Positions 47,343 through 60,037 of a DNA stretch of 64,000 nucleotides are shown in pieces. The translations under genes and the position numbers were made by a program. Source of the stretch: Cryptomeria japonica (lineage: Eukaryota; Streptophyta; Pinopsida; Cupressales; Cupressaceae); contig NC_081409.1 in NCBI RefSeq assembly GCF_030272615.1, forward strand, positions 616,951,755 to 617,015,754, in the 5' to 3' direction. Within the stretch, counting starts at the first letter, position 1, and every line of letters begins with the position of its first letter. The notes below the pieces were generated by a model. That model did no database searches. It saw only the letters and a program-made list of their open reading frames with translations, and was not told the DNA's origin.

Positions 47343-50300
47343 TTAAGTCTTCGAAGGCAAAGGAGGCAGATAACTCTCATCAATATCTACCAAGGTGTGA
47401 ATATTCTCATTTAGATCCTTATTCACCAAAAAATTGGCAACGAAATTAGCCTCTCGATAACAATGAGAAATAGAGAAAGTGTTAAAGAACTTAATCTGCA
47501 ACAGAACCTTATCCAACCAGTATTGTAAATGCCAAGAATTACAAGTTCGATTAGTAACCGCATAAAAGATAACTAAAGAATCTCCTTCAATCACAACATC
47601 CTTAAGATTTAATGAAATTAGCAAATCTATTCCAATAGATAGAGCATGAATTTCTGCCACATTATTAGTCCCATCTGGAATACACTGACTCCTAGCTTTA
47701 ATAACTCTGGAACTATCATCAGTAACCACCACCCCAATAGCAAACTTCCTTAGGTTGCCCCAAGAAGCATCGTCAAAATTTAACTTAAACTTGGATTGGG
47801 GGGGGGGGGTAACCAAACCACCTCTTTTCTGTTAACTGAAGAAAACCTATTCTTAGAAATAGCCCCTTGAGAAGGAAGTAGATGTAAAGTCATCCAATGC
47901 CTTATGATCCAGCTATCCCAAGAATTAAAAGTGCTTCTAGGACTCATACCTTTGTAAATAAAAGCCAAAGAAGATTCAGAAATGGATTTCTCAATATAGA
48001 AGAGAACATCCGATAATGAGGAAACCTTCTTCCTAAAAATTCTATTATTCCTTTCTAGCCAAATATTCCAAACCAGAATAAAGGGGCAATAATCCACAAA
48101 CAAGCATAAAAAGACGATGAACATAAATGCGGCCAACCCTTAAAGTGAGACCGTAGATCCCCACATAATGCCGCAGACCAATTTAATTTATTAAAGAGCC
48201 AATAACAACATTCTGAAACAAAAGGACAATGAAGAAAAATATGACTAGCCGATTCCAAGGAACAACCACACAAAACTCAAGGAAAGACAACAGTGATGCC
48301 CAACCTATCCAACTGTACACCTATGAGAACTCTATCCTGGACAACCAGCCACGCAAAAGCTCCTGCTTTTGGAAGGCAGGCAATATGCCAAAATAGCCAA
48401 GAGGGCCATACATCTCCCCTATAATTAGCAGATAAATACCTATATCCATCTTTAACTGAATACTCCCTAGACTTAGAATGAACCCAAATTAGCTCATCAT
48501 CAGACTCAGAAAAGACAAGTTGACGCTTACTTAACTCCTCAACATATGCAGACTTGAGCTCTTGATCAACTGGGAAAGAATCTATTGATTTCCATCTGGA
48601 AACCAACATAGAACCAGACAACTCCACATAAAAATAATCAGCCACAAAAATTCCCTAAGAAGATTTTAATTGAGACATAAGAGCCGACCAATCTCTAAGA
48701 CTAGTCAGAGTAGAAAAACTATTCCAAACCTCCTCCCAAAATCTAGCTTTTCGACCATTATGTACAAGCCAAGATAAACCAAGAATTATGATAGATCTAC
48801 ATTCAGACATGAAATTCCAAATTGCAGAACCCTTAGGAAGCGAGGAGGCAGTAAAAATAGCCCCCCTAGGACAATCTCCTAAATATTTAGCAAATAAAAT
48901 AGATGCCCACTTAGAAGAAGGCTATTTATATAATTTCCATACTAACTTAGCTCCTAAAACCAAATTATGCTTACTTAAATCTCTAATTCCAGCACCTCCC
49001 GTATCCTTCAGAGAGAAAACCTTATCCCAAGCCAGCAAAGGAATTCAAGCCCTATTATTCATATTATCATTCTACAAGAATGACCTCAGAATTGACTGCA
49101 GATTAGTAATGGGTTTCTTGGGAGCCTTTAAAACAAACATCAAATAAATAGGAACCACAATCAAAACTGCCTTAATAAGCACTATCTTACCTAGGAAGGT
49201 AAGCCACTTGTGATTCCAAGAGAGAATCCTTGATGAAACAGAAGCAAAGATTCTTTCCCAAAGGTTATGTTTTTCAAATCCAGTGAAAAAAGGAATCCCT
49301 AAATACTTGCAAGGAAATTGACCAGCATTAAAACCCCAAAAGTTAACCAACCTCGATTGTACCAAGGGAGAAACATTAAGAAAGGAAACTTTAGATTTAG
49401 CATTGTTCACCTTCTGACCATATAAATATGAATAATCTCTTATAATCTTACTAATAAATTTTGCCTCATTCAGAGTGGCATGTCCAAACAGTAAAGTATC
49501 ATCAACAAAAATACAATGAGAGTGTCTAACATCCATATTTGGGATACTAATACCCTTCCAAAGACGATTCTCCCTTGCAGCCAAGATAGATCTGCTAAAA
49601 GCTTCAACTAAGATAATAAACAAGAAAGGAGACAAAGGATATCCTTGCCTAAGGCCTCTGGAAGAAGCGAAAAAACCACACAGGGAGCCATTCAAAATCA
49701 TAGAAAACCTAGCAGTAGAAATACATGCATAAATCCATCTCACCCATTTGATCCCAAAACCAAAATTTTTAAGAATAAATGAGAGAGCCTGCAAGCTAAC
49801 CCTGCCATAAGATTTCATCATATCTAACTTAAGAATCATAGTAGGAATAGAAAGATGAGAGATAGAATGTAAAACCTCATGAGCCACAATGGCCCCTTCT
49901 GCCATCTCCCTACCAGGAACAAAACCACCCTGCTCACCCAAAATAATCTTGGGAATGAGCTTGGAAAATCTCACAAAGATTGCCTTAGTTATTATCTTAT
50001 ATAATGTATTACACAAAGAAATTGGTCAAAAGTCTACAAAAGACTTAGGATTCTCTGTTTTAGGAATGATGGCAATAAGAGTCATTTAATTCTTTCAGAA
50101 TAGACCTGCTACACCTAGCCTCCTCTAAGACAAGAATAAGCTCATCCCCAAGAAAAGACCAACAATTTTGAAAGAACAGAGTAGTAAAACCATCTGGCCC
50201 TGGATCCTTCTCAGGTGCCATAGAAAAAACAACTTCCTTCACCTCAAGACTGGAAAAAGGAGCCATTAGCATTTGATTATCCACTGCAGAAATAAGTTGA

Positions 50301-51578
50301 GGAATAACCGAAGCAAAACTATCATCAAAAGCAGAAGTTTATTCAATCAACAAAGATCTAAAAAACTTGACAGCCTCAACAGAAATATCCTTCTCCTCAG
50401 AAATAAATACCCCATGAGAATCTTGAATACAAGAAATCCCACTTGTTTGATGTTTTAATTTGGTGGATGAATGAAAAAATTTAGTGTTCCTATCTCCTTC
50501 AACAAGCCATAAATCCCTAGATTTCTGTCACCAATATATTTTTTCATGAGAAAGAACCTCCTCAAGCTGAGAATTTAACAATTTATGCTTGGTAAAGGTA
50601 GCAGAGTCCATCCCAATATTCATAACCACAGTATTAAGGCTTCAAGCTCTTTCTGAATTCTAGATTTCTCAGAAAAAATATTTTTAAAATGCAAGACATT
50701 CTAGGACTTTATCTTTTCTTTAATAAAGGAAAGTTTTTTGACAAAGCAAAACATTCTAGTTCTAGATATAAAAGGGGATGAGGCCCACCAAGATTCTAAG
50801 AGCATTGGAAAAGAAGGATCTCTAAACCATATAGGCTCAAATTTAAACGAAGTATTTCCAGGAGCCGTATCATCTAAAATAGATAACATAATTGGGAAAT
50901 GATCAGAGCCTGAATTAGGCAAGACCATAGCAACAACATCCACATCTGAAGATATCCAATTATCAAAAATCAAAAACCGATCATGTCTTTCAGCAATCTG
51001 TGAAAAATATTTCCTCATGTTTGTCCAAGTAAAAGGACCATTTAGAGTTTTACAATCCAACAAACAATTATTCTGAATGAAAGTAGTAAAATCAACCACA
51101 ATATGTTTGTTCGATAAAATGCCCCCAATTTTGTCATCCTCACAAGAAATAGCATTAAAATCTCCACCAAAAATCACAAACTGTCCTCAAAGGGGAGAGG
51201 AGATAACAGATAAAGAACCGCAGAGGGCTCTTTTCCCCAAGATAGACATTGGACCATAAACATTAAATAACTAGAATTTAATATTAGAAATCCCACTTTT
51301 TATCAATGCCAAAATCCAGAAAGGAGTAGAGACAACCAGAGATAATTTAGTAGAAAAATCACTCCAAAAAAAAGCTAAACCTCTAGAAGCCCCGCAGAGG
51401 GGGAGACACAAAATTTCCAAGCCTTCCAATTAGAAAACAAAAACTCAGCACCACACACACTTAATTTAGATTCTTGCAACATAAGAACATCACACTTCAT
51501 TAAGTCCAACTGCAACTCAATCAAGCATCTCTTGTTAGGGGCGTTTAAGCCCCTAACATTCCAAGAAATGACCTTCAT
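47343..51578 (-). pseudogene. LINE ORF2: endonuclease, reverse transcriptase, RNase H
   Basis: ORF2 starts ATGAAGGTC (51578) with VISWNVRGLN, the opening of APE-type endonucleases. GGDFNA (about 51160) and GSDHFPI (about 50900) continue that domain. The RT follows with PGPDGF (about 50190), SRGLRQGYPLSPFLFI (about 49640) and the catalytic FVDD (about 49500; most plant L1s have FADD). CGCSLESASHIFLHC (about 48250) fits the zinc-binding region after RT. The C-terminal RNase H (47816-47343) has KLNFDDAS, NNVAEIHAL and EGDSLVI, but REANFVANFL has Asn where an Asp is usual. The frame changes several times: near 51395, between 51177 and 50284, and at a run of 12 C (47798-47809), with stops between. 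About 1,410 codons, normal for a plant LINE. Confidence 0.92.
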
Positions 51579-53527
51579 TGTCCTCCTGGGGAGGCATTCT
51601 CTCCCCTCTTTTCAATAGAATCACTAGAACCAAATTTACCCACCCCAAAAGATGCCTGAAGACTACATTTGGAAGAAACTGACCTTGTGAAAGGAGGACT
51701 AAACTTTGTTTTTCTTTTCGTAGAACCAGAACCCGGACTCAAAAGAATAGACTGGATACCAACATCTATTTCCAGCTGTGCATAAAACGCCTTTGGCTTC
51801 CTACCCCGCTTCACAGGAGAAGGTAAAGGGGAGGAAGGAGTTTGAACCAAAGGCTTGTTAAATGCAGGATCAAATTCAACCTTATTGACCACACACAAAG
51901 CATTCTCACAATCCAGATCTTTATCAGGAGAGAGAATTTCAAAAGGATTGCAAGTCTTAGGGATGACCAAGGAAGAATTCAAATTAACCAAGTCCTTATC
52001 AATCGCATCAACCACCTTATCAGTAACATCATTATTCAAAGTAATATTGTGTTCAGAAACAAGCCTCTGGAATTGAGAAATTAAACCCTCATCTGGAACA
52101 AGAAAAGGTGAGTAAAACCCATGAACCAAAGGGTCCAGCTCCCCTTGAGGTGATCCACCCTCAAGTCCTGGGGCAGGTTTAGCAGAATTCATTACCGATC
52201 TCCCTAGTACATTAGGAAGCCCTAGGTGAGAATCCATTTTAGTAGGAACCTTAGCTTTCTGCACATCCTCCACAGGGATAGATGCATCCCTAAGAGGGAC
52301 AAATTTCTCCAGAATAGAAACCCCTATAGAATTGTTTAACTTTGATAGACAAACAGGGTGAGAATCTATGTGGCTTCGATTTTCATGACCAACAGAAGAA
52401 TCAAGGTTATCAACACATATATTAGCAGATTTTGAGGGTCGAACCACCTTATCACCAAATGACAAACCTTTAAGGGTAGCAAATAAAGGAGAATCCATAA
52501 CCACAGAAGACTTAACAAACTAGTTAGAATCACAAACGATGTGCTGCCGCCAAACCCCATCAATAGACTTTAAATTACAATTGCAAGGAACCACAGAGGA
52601 TGAGGTAAGTAACACAAAAATATTAACCCTAAAAAGACCATCCTGAAGAACCGAATGCAAATGAATAAACTTTCCAAAGGAATCCCCAATTCTTTGTAAA
52701 ATATCAGGATCAAAAAATTCATATGGAAGCCCAGGAAGTGAAAACCAAGTAGGGATGGTTTTAAAAATATCCTGAGAAGTTAAAAAAAGAGGTTTCCAGT
52801 TTTCAACAAAAACTAAATTACGACCAAACCAAAAAAACAAGTTTACAAGGGCATGTTGTTTAGCACCCTCAGAATCAAAGATAACAATGAAAGAGCTAGA
52901 AGAGAGAACCTAAAAATAAAGTGTACCATACCAGAGCGAATGAATCTTATGATGAAGCTTTGAGAGAAAAATATTTTCTCCCCAAACCTGAATTAATACA
53001 ACCAAAGAATGCAAATCCCTATCTTTTTTGTCATAAGGGGCTTCAGTTGCAGAGATACAAGGAATCGACAACCATATCTTATCCACTGAGTTCTCCTTAC
53101 CTAAAGGCTTGTTCTTATCAAGAGCTATTGCAGAAGCCAAACATGACCGTAAAACCCCTGTAGCATTTTCAACAGCCACCTTGCCAGAGCCTGCAACATT
53201 TTTTGGGTTATTTCCAGACCCCCCATTTCTTTGAGAATTCGTAGGTGAATCCCAAGAGGCATTTCGGTTAGGCCTAGCTACTTTCCTCTTTTGCGGACAA
53301 AAAAATCCCTTGAGGTATTTTGACCTTGACCACCTACTATCCCTGCGATGCTATTCTTTCTTCTCCAAAGCAATCACATCAACCCACTTCCCATTTTGAA
53401 ACACCCACTGAGGAATATGATCACCTTGCAGACCAAAGGGATCCAAAGGAGGAAGAGGATCACCAAGGGCATCTTCTCCCCAACTCAAATTTCGCATCCG
53501 AACCCTAGACTATGAAATTTTGCCCAT
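51575..53527 (-). pseudogene. LINE ORF1 (about 650 codons, four in-frame stops)
   Basis: ORF1 proteins bind LINE RNA. The ATG at 53527 opens a single frame to the TGA at 51575-51577, interrupted by four stops: shortly after the start, near 53360, at 52910 and at 52520. The middle part resembles the N-terminal domain of plant L1 ORF1 (DUF4283-like), with WFSLPGLPYEFFDPDILQRI and the FVENWKPLF segment. The C-terminal third is Ser/Pro-rich with a basic patch (KRGRKPK). I see no clear CCHC zinc knuckle. Its stop overlaps the ORF2 start as ATGA. Confidence 0.8.
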
Positions 53528-53561
53528 ATATATTGAAAAAATTAACAGGTAGATATATGTT

Positions 53562-55189
53562 GATTGTTGTTGATTTCTGGATTCAATGTGTAAGCATTTT
53601 TGCATCAACTTTTGGGGTCACACTTAGTGAACCATCATTACAATGAGGGAGAATAGTTGAAGGAGAAAAAAATGCTCTCTTTTATTTTGATGGTTATGGA
53701 AGTGCTTTCACAGCTGAATCCAACCACATGAACTATGGAAATATTGATAAATCTAAATAGATATATTTTTGAATTATTTTATATACTCCTTTGTATGTAT
53801 GGTATGTTATAGGATGTATGGTATCTTCAATCATGCGCACTAGAGTTTTTTTTATTATAAATGGCTCCTGCCCTCATGTAGACCTTAGAAATGGTGGTCC
53901 CAATCATAGGAAAAATTTCAGCCTAATTCTTGAAATAACATTAATGTAATACATCGCCATTATAATGTGTCTCTGACTTGGCATTTCCACCATAAACTTT
54001 TTCAGCTGAAATTGCAGCCTAATTCTTAAAATAACATTATCGTAAAAATGCCCTAATTTTTCAAGTAACATTAATGTAATGCAATGCCATTACAATGTGT
54101 CTCCCACTTGGCATTTCCACTATAAAAATTTTCAGCTATAACTTTTAGTTGGGAATCAAAGCGAAAAAGCAAATGGTTTTTAAGCCCCCCCCCCGCCACA
54201 CACACGTATAAAGCTATGAATTGGGTCGGTTTGGGAAATAAGACAGGTTGGTGCGGTCAATGTGGATTACCTTTTTAATACACATCATGATAATGAAGCT
54301 TGCTACCTTTTTACGCCGAAGGCGTTCCCTATATGAGATGAACCACACAATCTTTAAAATCTATGGCTGAAAGTTAGCCAAAACGAATGCAAGACCATTG
54401 GAAAGGTTTCCGTCGTTGATTGGTTTTTTTCCTATTTCATCGTCTGTGTACGATGTCGCTGCGTGAAAGGACTCATCACCGTTCCTCGTTTTTGGCCCTT
54501 TTCCTTCCCTGTCGTATCATGTTTTTGATTTTTTTTTATTCACGCAGTAAATGTGGTTTGGTTTGTCTTGTATTGATGCACATTTGTTAGCGACTTTCTT
54601 TCTTTATTACCCATGAGATAGTGCAAGACGATTGCACTCTCTGCAACCGTTGATTCGTTTTGATTTACCTTGTCGTATCTGTCATCATTTATGCCTTTGC
54701 AAGCAATGGGACAGCGAAAGCGATGCTTGTTATTAATTTAATGTAATGAAACACATTGACCTTACTTGAAGATCAATGGCCTGCATCACCCTCTCGATTT
54801 TTTCCGCCCGTCGCCGAGTTCTTGTGGTGCATGCGTTTTTCGTTCCCGCATTTCCATTCATGTAAATTGTGCAGACGTGAGAAGTAATGCGTTTTTCCTT
54901 CTAGCATTTCCATTCATATAAATTGTGCGGACTTACACCCCTGTCATTCTGTATGTCATGGGAGAATTGTGTGTGAGGAAAACTCGCAAAGAAAATGAGA
55001 GTGGATTAACTATTTATTTTAATATCTGCAACCCTCATGGAGTTTTCATTTTCCAAATAGCCATTGTTACAGAACTCAAATCCCCACCCGTCTCATTCTT
55101 TTTCCAATTACCATTTGTAATTTTGTTTCTGCAAATAAACATTGTCAACAAATATTTATATGGTGAAGTGCATTTATAACTCAAATATC
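53562..55189. other. Intergenic DNA with short tandem duplications, no gene seen
   Basis: A 130-bp-offset duplication starts at 53937 and 54067 (AACATTAATGTAAT and TGTGTCTC.CACTTGGCATT). A 56-bp-offset duplication starts at 54833 and 54889 (GCGTTTTTC and GCATTTCCATTCAT). A C-rich run lies at 54186-54196. Positions 54300-54950 are richer in CG dinucleotides than the surroundings, but the frames there (such as 54925-55179) show no recognisable protein. Confidence 0.6.
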
Positions 55190-55860
55190 TTATACATTCG
55201 TAATTCTTTATGTATATTATTTTATTATATATTTTGTTTATATAAAATTTATGTTAAATTTATTATATATTTAGTTTAAAAAGAATTATAATATATTTTT
55301 AATATATAATGTAAATATTAAATATATTTTATTATAAAATAATAAAATTGGTTATTTTAATGCTATTTATATAATAGTTATGTATTATAAATTATATATA
55401 ATAATATTTTTTATTTTATTTTTTGATGGGTAAGAGGTCGAAGCTAGAAATTCCACCATTCCTTCAATTTTTATGGCAGTGACATCTTGGTAAATAATCA
55501 TTTAACTTTTAGATTATATATTGTATTATATTTGAATGCTTGCTTAATTTGTTTAATATAAAAATATATTCATTATTAATTATAACAATTTATATTTGTA
55601 TTCAATAGTTTTTATTGCAGAATATAATATTTAATAATAATATAATTATATCATATATAATTTAATTTATATTATTAATTATAATAATTTATATTTGTAT
55701 TCAGCAGTTTTTATTGTTAAAATAAATTTTTGTATATAATGATAATCATATATAATTTAATTTATATTATATATTAATAATTATATATTGTATTATATAT
55801 AGGCAATTTGTTATTTGATAAGATTTGTGGAGAAAATGAAGAAAAATTAGTTGAACATTA
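55190..55860. repeat. Extremely AT-rich segment with 99-bp tandem repeat
   Basis: Long runs of TATAATAT-type sequence. A unit containing AATTTATATTTGTATTCA starts at 55572 and again at 55671. No coding potential. It could act as a matrix-attachment-like region, but nothing here shows that. Confidence 0.8.
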
Positions 55861-56500
55861 ACCAACAAGTTTGGAAACCAAAAAAAAAAATTAGGTATAG
55901 GCATGACCTACTCATATTAGAAAAATCCCAATCAAATAGGATTTCACACTCACAATTTAAGAGCACCTAACAAAGTGTGTTTAGTTGTATAAAAAAAATG
56001 GTTTGATGATTTCTTAGATTTAAGACATTTCTTTATTTAATATTCAACATAGTAGATTGTGATTGCAAATATATATGTAATGGAGATGGTGACTATAAAT
56101 GAAAGAGTTTTAAAGGACTAATCAAAAGTGTGTTTACTTGTTTGAAAGTTAATTATATGTTTAGTTAGTCTTAAAATAAAATTATGACGATTCATTCAAA
56201 AAAACCCTACTTAAAATTTCACGAACTAGATTAGTATTATAAATATATGAATAGTTAAAAAAAAACTACAATTATTTTTTGATTGATTCCATTTTATCAA
56301 TAGTTAAACTTATGAGAGGTGCCCACAATTAACATTTCATATAAACAACATCATTTTTATCATAATTTTAAAATTTTGAGATATACTTTATAATGTGCAT
56401 GTGAGCTGATAGGGTCCCTTCATTCTAATTTTAAGATATTCTTTAGATGGATTGGCAAAACCCTAATGAATTAATGACACTACTAGGCTTTTAGCTTTAC
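55861..56500. other. AT-rich stretch, nothing recognised
   Basis: No open frame of note, no repeat structure beyond short A runs, and no match to the other elements in the window. Confidence 0.5.
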
Positions 56501-57107
56501 CCTTCTCTCCCTTTGTCTTACTGTCAATCACTCTATCTATCTCTTCATCTCTCTACCCATCTTTCCCTCTCTATAATTTCTTATATCTATATCACTCAGC
56601 CTCACAATCTATATATCTACCTATCACTCTACTTCTCTCTATCTCTCTTGGCATGTATCCCTCTATATCCACCCATCTCTCTCCCTCTTCCTACACCTTT
56701 ATATCTAAATCTTGTTGCCTCTCTATCTCTATCTCTCCATATTCATCTCTCTCTCTCTCTCTCTCTCATAACCCCTTCTCCATCTCCATCCCTATCTTAT
56801 TTTCTATCTATATCCCTATCTTATCCACCATCTATCTCTCGCTCTTTGTATCCCTATCTTTCTCCATCTTTCCCTATCACAAACATAGCATGATCCTATT
56901 TGTAATATAGCATGATCTTTCTATTTTTTAGGTTTTACTAGTTATGATTTGATCCTTGTAAGTGAATGTATATGTGATTTGGACCTATACTTCTTTATTG
57001 AGACCTTTGTGCACAAGCATTGTTTTCTAAAATATGTACCAGTTGACCTCATGTGTGCAATTAATAGACCAATCTCTCTATCCATCCATTTTTCTCCTTC
57101 TCCCCCC

Positions 57108-57164
<57 letters not shown>

Positions 57165-57320
57165 CCCCTTCTCCATCTTCATCTCTATCTCCTTACCCCT
57201 CATTCTCTCTCATTCTTTGCCCCCCCCTCTCTCTCTCTCTACCTATTGCAAATATAACACGAGACTCTTGGTAATGGATCTTGATATCCTCATCTCTCTC
57301 TCTCTCTCTCTCTCTCGCAT
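56501..57320. repeat. Cluster of CT/TCTATC microsatellites
   Basis: Loosely repeated TCTATCTCT and CTCTCTCC words from 56510 to 56890, a pure CT run at 57110-57162, and shorter CT runs at 57223-57241 and 57291-57317. A segment around CATGAGACTATTTGTAATGG recurs near 57255 and 57327. The Ser/Leu-rich frames here follow from the repeat. Confidence 0.9.
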
Positions 57321-58083
57321 AATATATCATGAGACTATTTGTAATGGATCTTGATTATATTCCTAATTTAGAGGTTTATTTTGCATTATGTTACTTTATC
57401 AATTATTGTTTTGACAACTATTCTTCTATATAGTTAGAAATCAACTGTACAATTATGTATCCTCTTACAAGGATCAAAAATCAATTGAAGAAAACCTAAT
57501 GGGAAAGATATGCAAAAAAAAAAAGGATCTTGTCTATACATGTTGATTTTGTATTGGGTTGAGAGGTTCCAAGATCATTTAAAATTCTTATATTCAAACA
57601 AAGATAATGTATACCATGTGGTCATTTCCATAGTGTTTGTTATTATATTGTACATATTCTACACAATTGTTTGAAGCACCATTAACCATTGATCCTTTTT
57701 CAGATTTATATAAAGTACAAATTCTAATATATGAATCTTCATATCCTTCATTTCAATTACATTCTATTGGTCATAAATGAATTATCTCTATATGATGAAT
57801 TATTAAACTTGTTGAACCTATTTTAAAAAAATGATTTACAATGTCACTTTATCAAATTTTTTTTTTACAAATATTCTTCCTTTTCTAATATTTATTGTTT
57901 TGGTCAATAATCGTAGAATTATGACATAAAAACCAAAACAAAGAATCACATATCACCAAAAAATTCGTATCTGTATCCATGTTTAGGAACCCGAGGTTGT
58001 AGGTTCATTCTGAGCATGTCCTGGCTTCTAGGGTGGCCCCTGCTTTGACCAAACTCACTCCTCCCCCAACCACGACCTCTACA
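57321..58083. other. AT-rich stretch, nothing recognised
   Basis: No convincing frame or repeat. At 57960-58083 the minus strand continues, after a stop, the Arg/Gly-rich text that follows the frame at 58084, so it may belong to that gene's 3' region. Confidence 0.4.
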
Positions 58084-58605
58084 CTAACTTGTGCTGGTAC
58101 CTTCCTCATGCAATTGGTCCTCTCTTTCAATTTTTGTTGGAAAAAATCCATTCAGTCTTGCAAAATCAACAAACTCATCTTCTCTATCTTTATTTTCTAG
58201 CTCATCCCCTTGAAACCTCCATTTGAGGAATCTAAAGGCCATTGCAACAAAGGACCTATGGTTGTCTAGCTCAGAACCCTTAAGATCTAGCAGGAAGAAG
58301 TAGAAGTTAATTACCTCCCCAAGGACCAAGAAGAGGATCATGTCTCTCAGCCTTGGAATCCCAGAGTCATTCAAAGCCTGAGTAAGCCCCACTTGAATAC
58401 CACCCAACACATCTTCTTCGAATAATTCTCTAGCCAGAGTTAGAATGTTTGCCTTTTCGACCCTGTTATCCAATAGGGACACCACAAACCTTGAGGATAT
58501 ATATGTGTTGTCCCTAGGGAATTCCTCTCTAGTGAGATGCCCACTACCAAGGATTATCTTAACGGCTAGGATAATAGTCGGCTCTGGAATTTGAAGAAGC
58601 CGTTT
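58084..58605 (-). CDS. Unassigned open frame of about 170 codons
   Basis: I do not recognise the protein. The frame is open from about 58605 to the stop at 58084 without a break, unusual in this window. It reads LQIPEPTIILAVKIILGSG, then FVVSLLDNRVEKANIL, ELFEEDVLGGIQVGLTQAL, a hydrophobic block MILFLVLGEVINFYFFLLDL, and an acidic end (DELENKDREDEFVDF). No ATG opens the whole frame; the N-terminus probably lies upstream where the reading is lost. It lies just downstream, on the same strand, of the stop of a LINE RNase H (58646). It may be captured sequence, the 3' part of an unknown element gene into which the LINE inserted, or a chance frame. The even composition argues against chance. Confidence 0.4.
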   Translation of the reverse strand, partial: KRLLQIPEPTIILAVKIILGSGHLTREEFPRDNTYISSRFVVSLLDNRVEKANILTLARELFEEDVLGGIQVGLTQALNDSGIPRLRDMILFLVLGEVINFYFFLLDLKGSELDNHRSFVAMAFRFLKWRFQGDELENKDREDEFVDFARLNGFFPTKIEREDQLHEEGTSTS

Positions 58606-58645
58606 AAGTCACAAATTTGTTATTTCCTTGAACGAAACTTGGCAC

Positions 58646-60037
58646 TCACTTAGAGTGGAATTGATACCCCACTTCCGCCCCTGACAAATTAGCTTCGAAA
58701 TCATCCGCCCACCAATTGATATTTATTCCTAGTGCTGCAGACTTCGAGAGGGCGTCTTCTTATGTATTTGCTTCCTTGAAACCATGTCTTGTGCGGAAGT
58801 TTTCAAACAGAGACAAAGCCTCCAAAATTTTGCCCAACAGTGCTTGCAACCTCCAATTTGGAGCGTTCCTTGCTTTGATAGCATTAATTGCTATGGCTGA
58901 ATCTCCCTCAATGATTAAATTCTTAATTCCATGTCTAGAACACTCTTTAAGACGTAACAAAAGAGATTTGAATTTTGCTATGTTATTAGTGTCTGGTGGA
59001 GAGGGTAAGGCCATCTTTCCTATAACAACCCCTCTATGATCTCTAACCATGCATGCTAAACCCGACGCACTCAGATTTTCTTTTGAGGCTCCATCAAAAT
59101 TCATTTTTAACTAGCCAACTTTGGGGGGAGTCCATATCGCACCCTTTCTATCCTTATGCTTCTTGCCAACATTAGGTGGTATTTTAATTCCATTCCACCT
59201 AAACTTGGTTCTATCATCCCAAGCCGTAAAGTCTCTATTTAAATTTGAAGACAAAGCTAGCTTGTTGATTATGTTCTCCACAATTGAAGCTTCTAGGGAG
59301 GATAAGGCTGATTCAAATCTTTTGGCTTTTTTCTCAAAATGCCTTCTATTTCGTTCTTTTCATATCTCCCATACTATGTAGGAGGGGGATATCTCCCAGA
59401 GTGGACTGAGGATGTCATCCTTGGGTTTTATAGGCCAGCATTGGAAGAGTGAAACTATGTCATTTGGGAGGGTTGTTATTTATCCGAGTTTAACACATAA
59501 CCATCTCCAACACTTTGCTGCAAAGGGGCAGCTAAGAAGTATGATCCACTGTTTCTTCTTGATATTTGCATAAGATACATCTAGATGGACTCTCATATCC
59601 CATCTTTTTAAATCTCTTTGCTTTAAAAATTTTCCTTTTTGTTGATAGCCATGCAAAAATTATTGATTTTGGGATAATTTTACTGCTCTAGAAAAGATTT
59701 TGGGGAATATCCTGATCCTCTGAGACATCTTGAAATGCTAAGGTGTTATATCCTTCCTTGGCACTATATTGACCTATTTTGGAAGGATCCCAAATTAGGG
59801 TATTTGTCCCATCTCTAAAATACAATTGCTTGTCTTTTATTAGATCAATTAAGTGTCTTACTTCATTAGGAGGGAGAGGAAACCCTTCCATTTCCATTCT
59901 AGAGGAGCATTATCCTTCTCAAAGGCCACATAATCCTTGACATATCTCCCTCGGTGTTGTTTAAGTCATTTTTTTGTAATTGGGATGGTTAATGAACTAT
60001 CTATGCTTAGATAACCTCCCCAAGAATGTTCCCCAAA
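58646..60037 (-). pseudogene. 3' half of a LINE ORF2 (zinc-binding region and RNase H), 5'-truncated
   Basis: Minus-strand pieces include WGGYLSIDSS-like coding at about 60020-60037, FPLPPNEVRHLIDLIKDKQ and KIGQYSAKEGYNTLAF (59897-59688), a zinc-binding remnant near 59500-59600, and an RNase H (59104-58646) with MNFDGASKEN, NNIAKFKSLLLRLKEC, EGDSAIAI and the C-terminal EDALSKSAA. The Glu usual in the second RNase H motif (NNxAEx) is Lys. The coding ends at a TGA at 58646-58648. No A-rich tail or target duplication was found. It is a different LINE family from the one at 45.6-53.5 kb. Confidence 0.8.

Larger units (their letters stand above)
45624..53548 (-). mobile_element. Full-length L1-like LINE (7.9 kb) with 13-bp target duplication
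   Basis: The 13-bp sequence GTAGATATATGTT flanks it at 45611-45623 and 53549-53561. On the minus strand the 5' end lies about 20 bases before the ORF1 ATG, and the 3' end is an A-rich tail (TTGAAAAAAATAAA) directly at the left duplication. Between them are ORF1 (53527-51575), ORF2 with endonuclease, RT, zinc-binding region and RNase H (51578-47343), and a 1.7-kb 3' UTR. It is therefore a complete insertion by target-primed reverse transcription. Both ORFs carry stops or frameshifts. Confidence 0.92.

Noticed and set aside
56513-57354. Ser/Leu/Tyr-rich frames
   Set aside because: They follow from the CT and TCTATC microsatellites; no domain and no start context.
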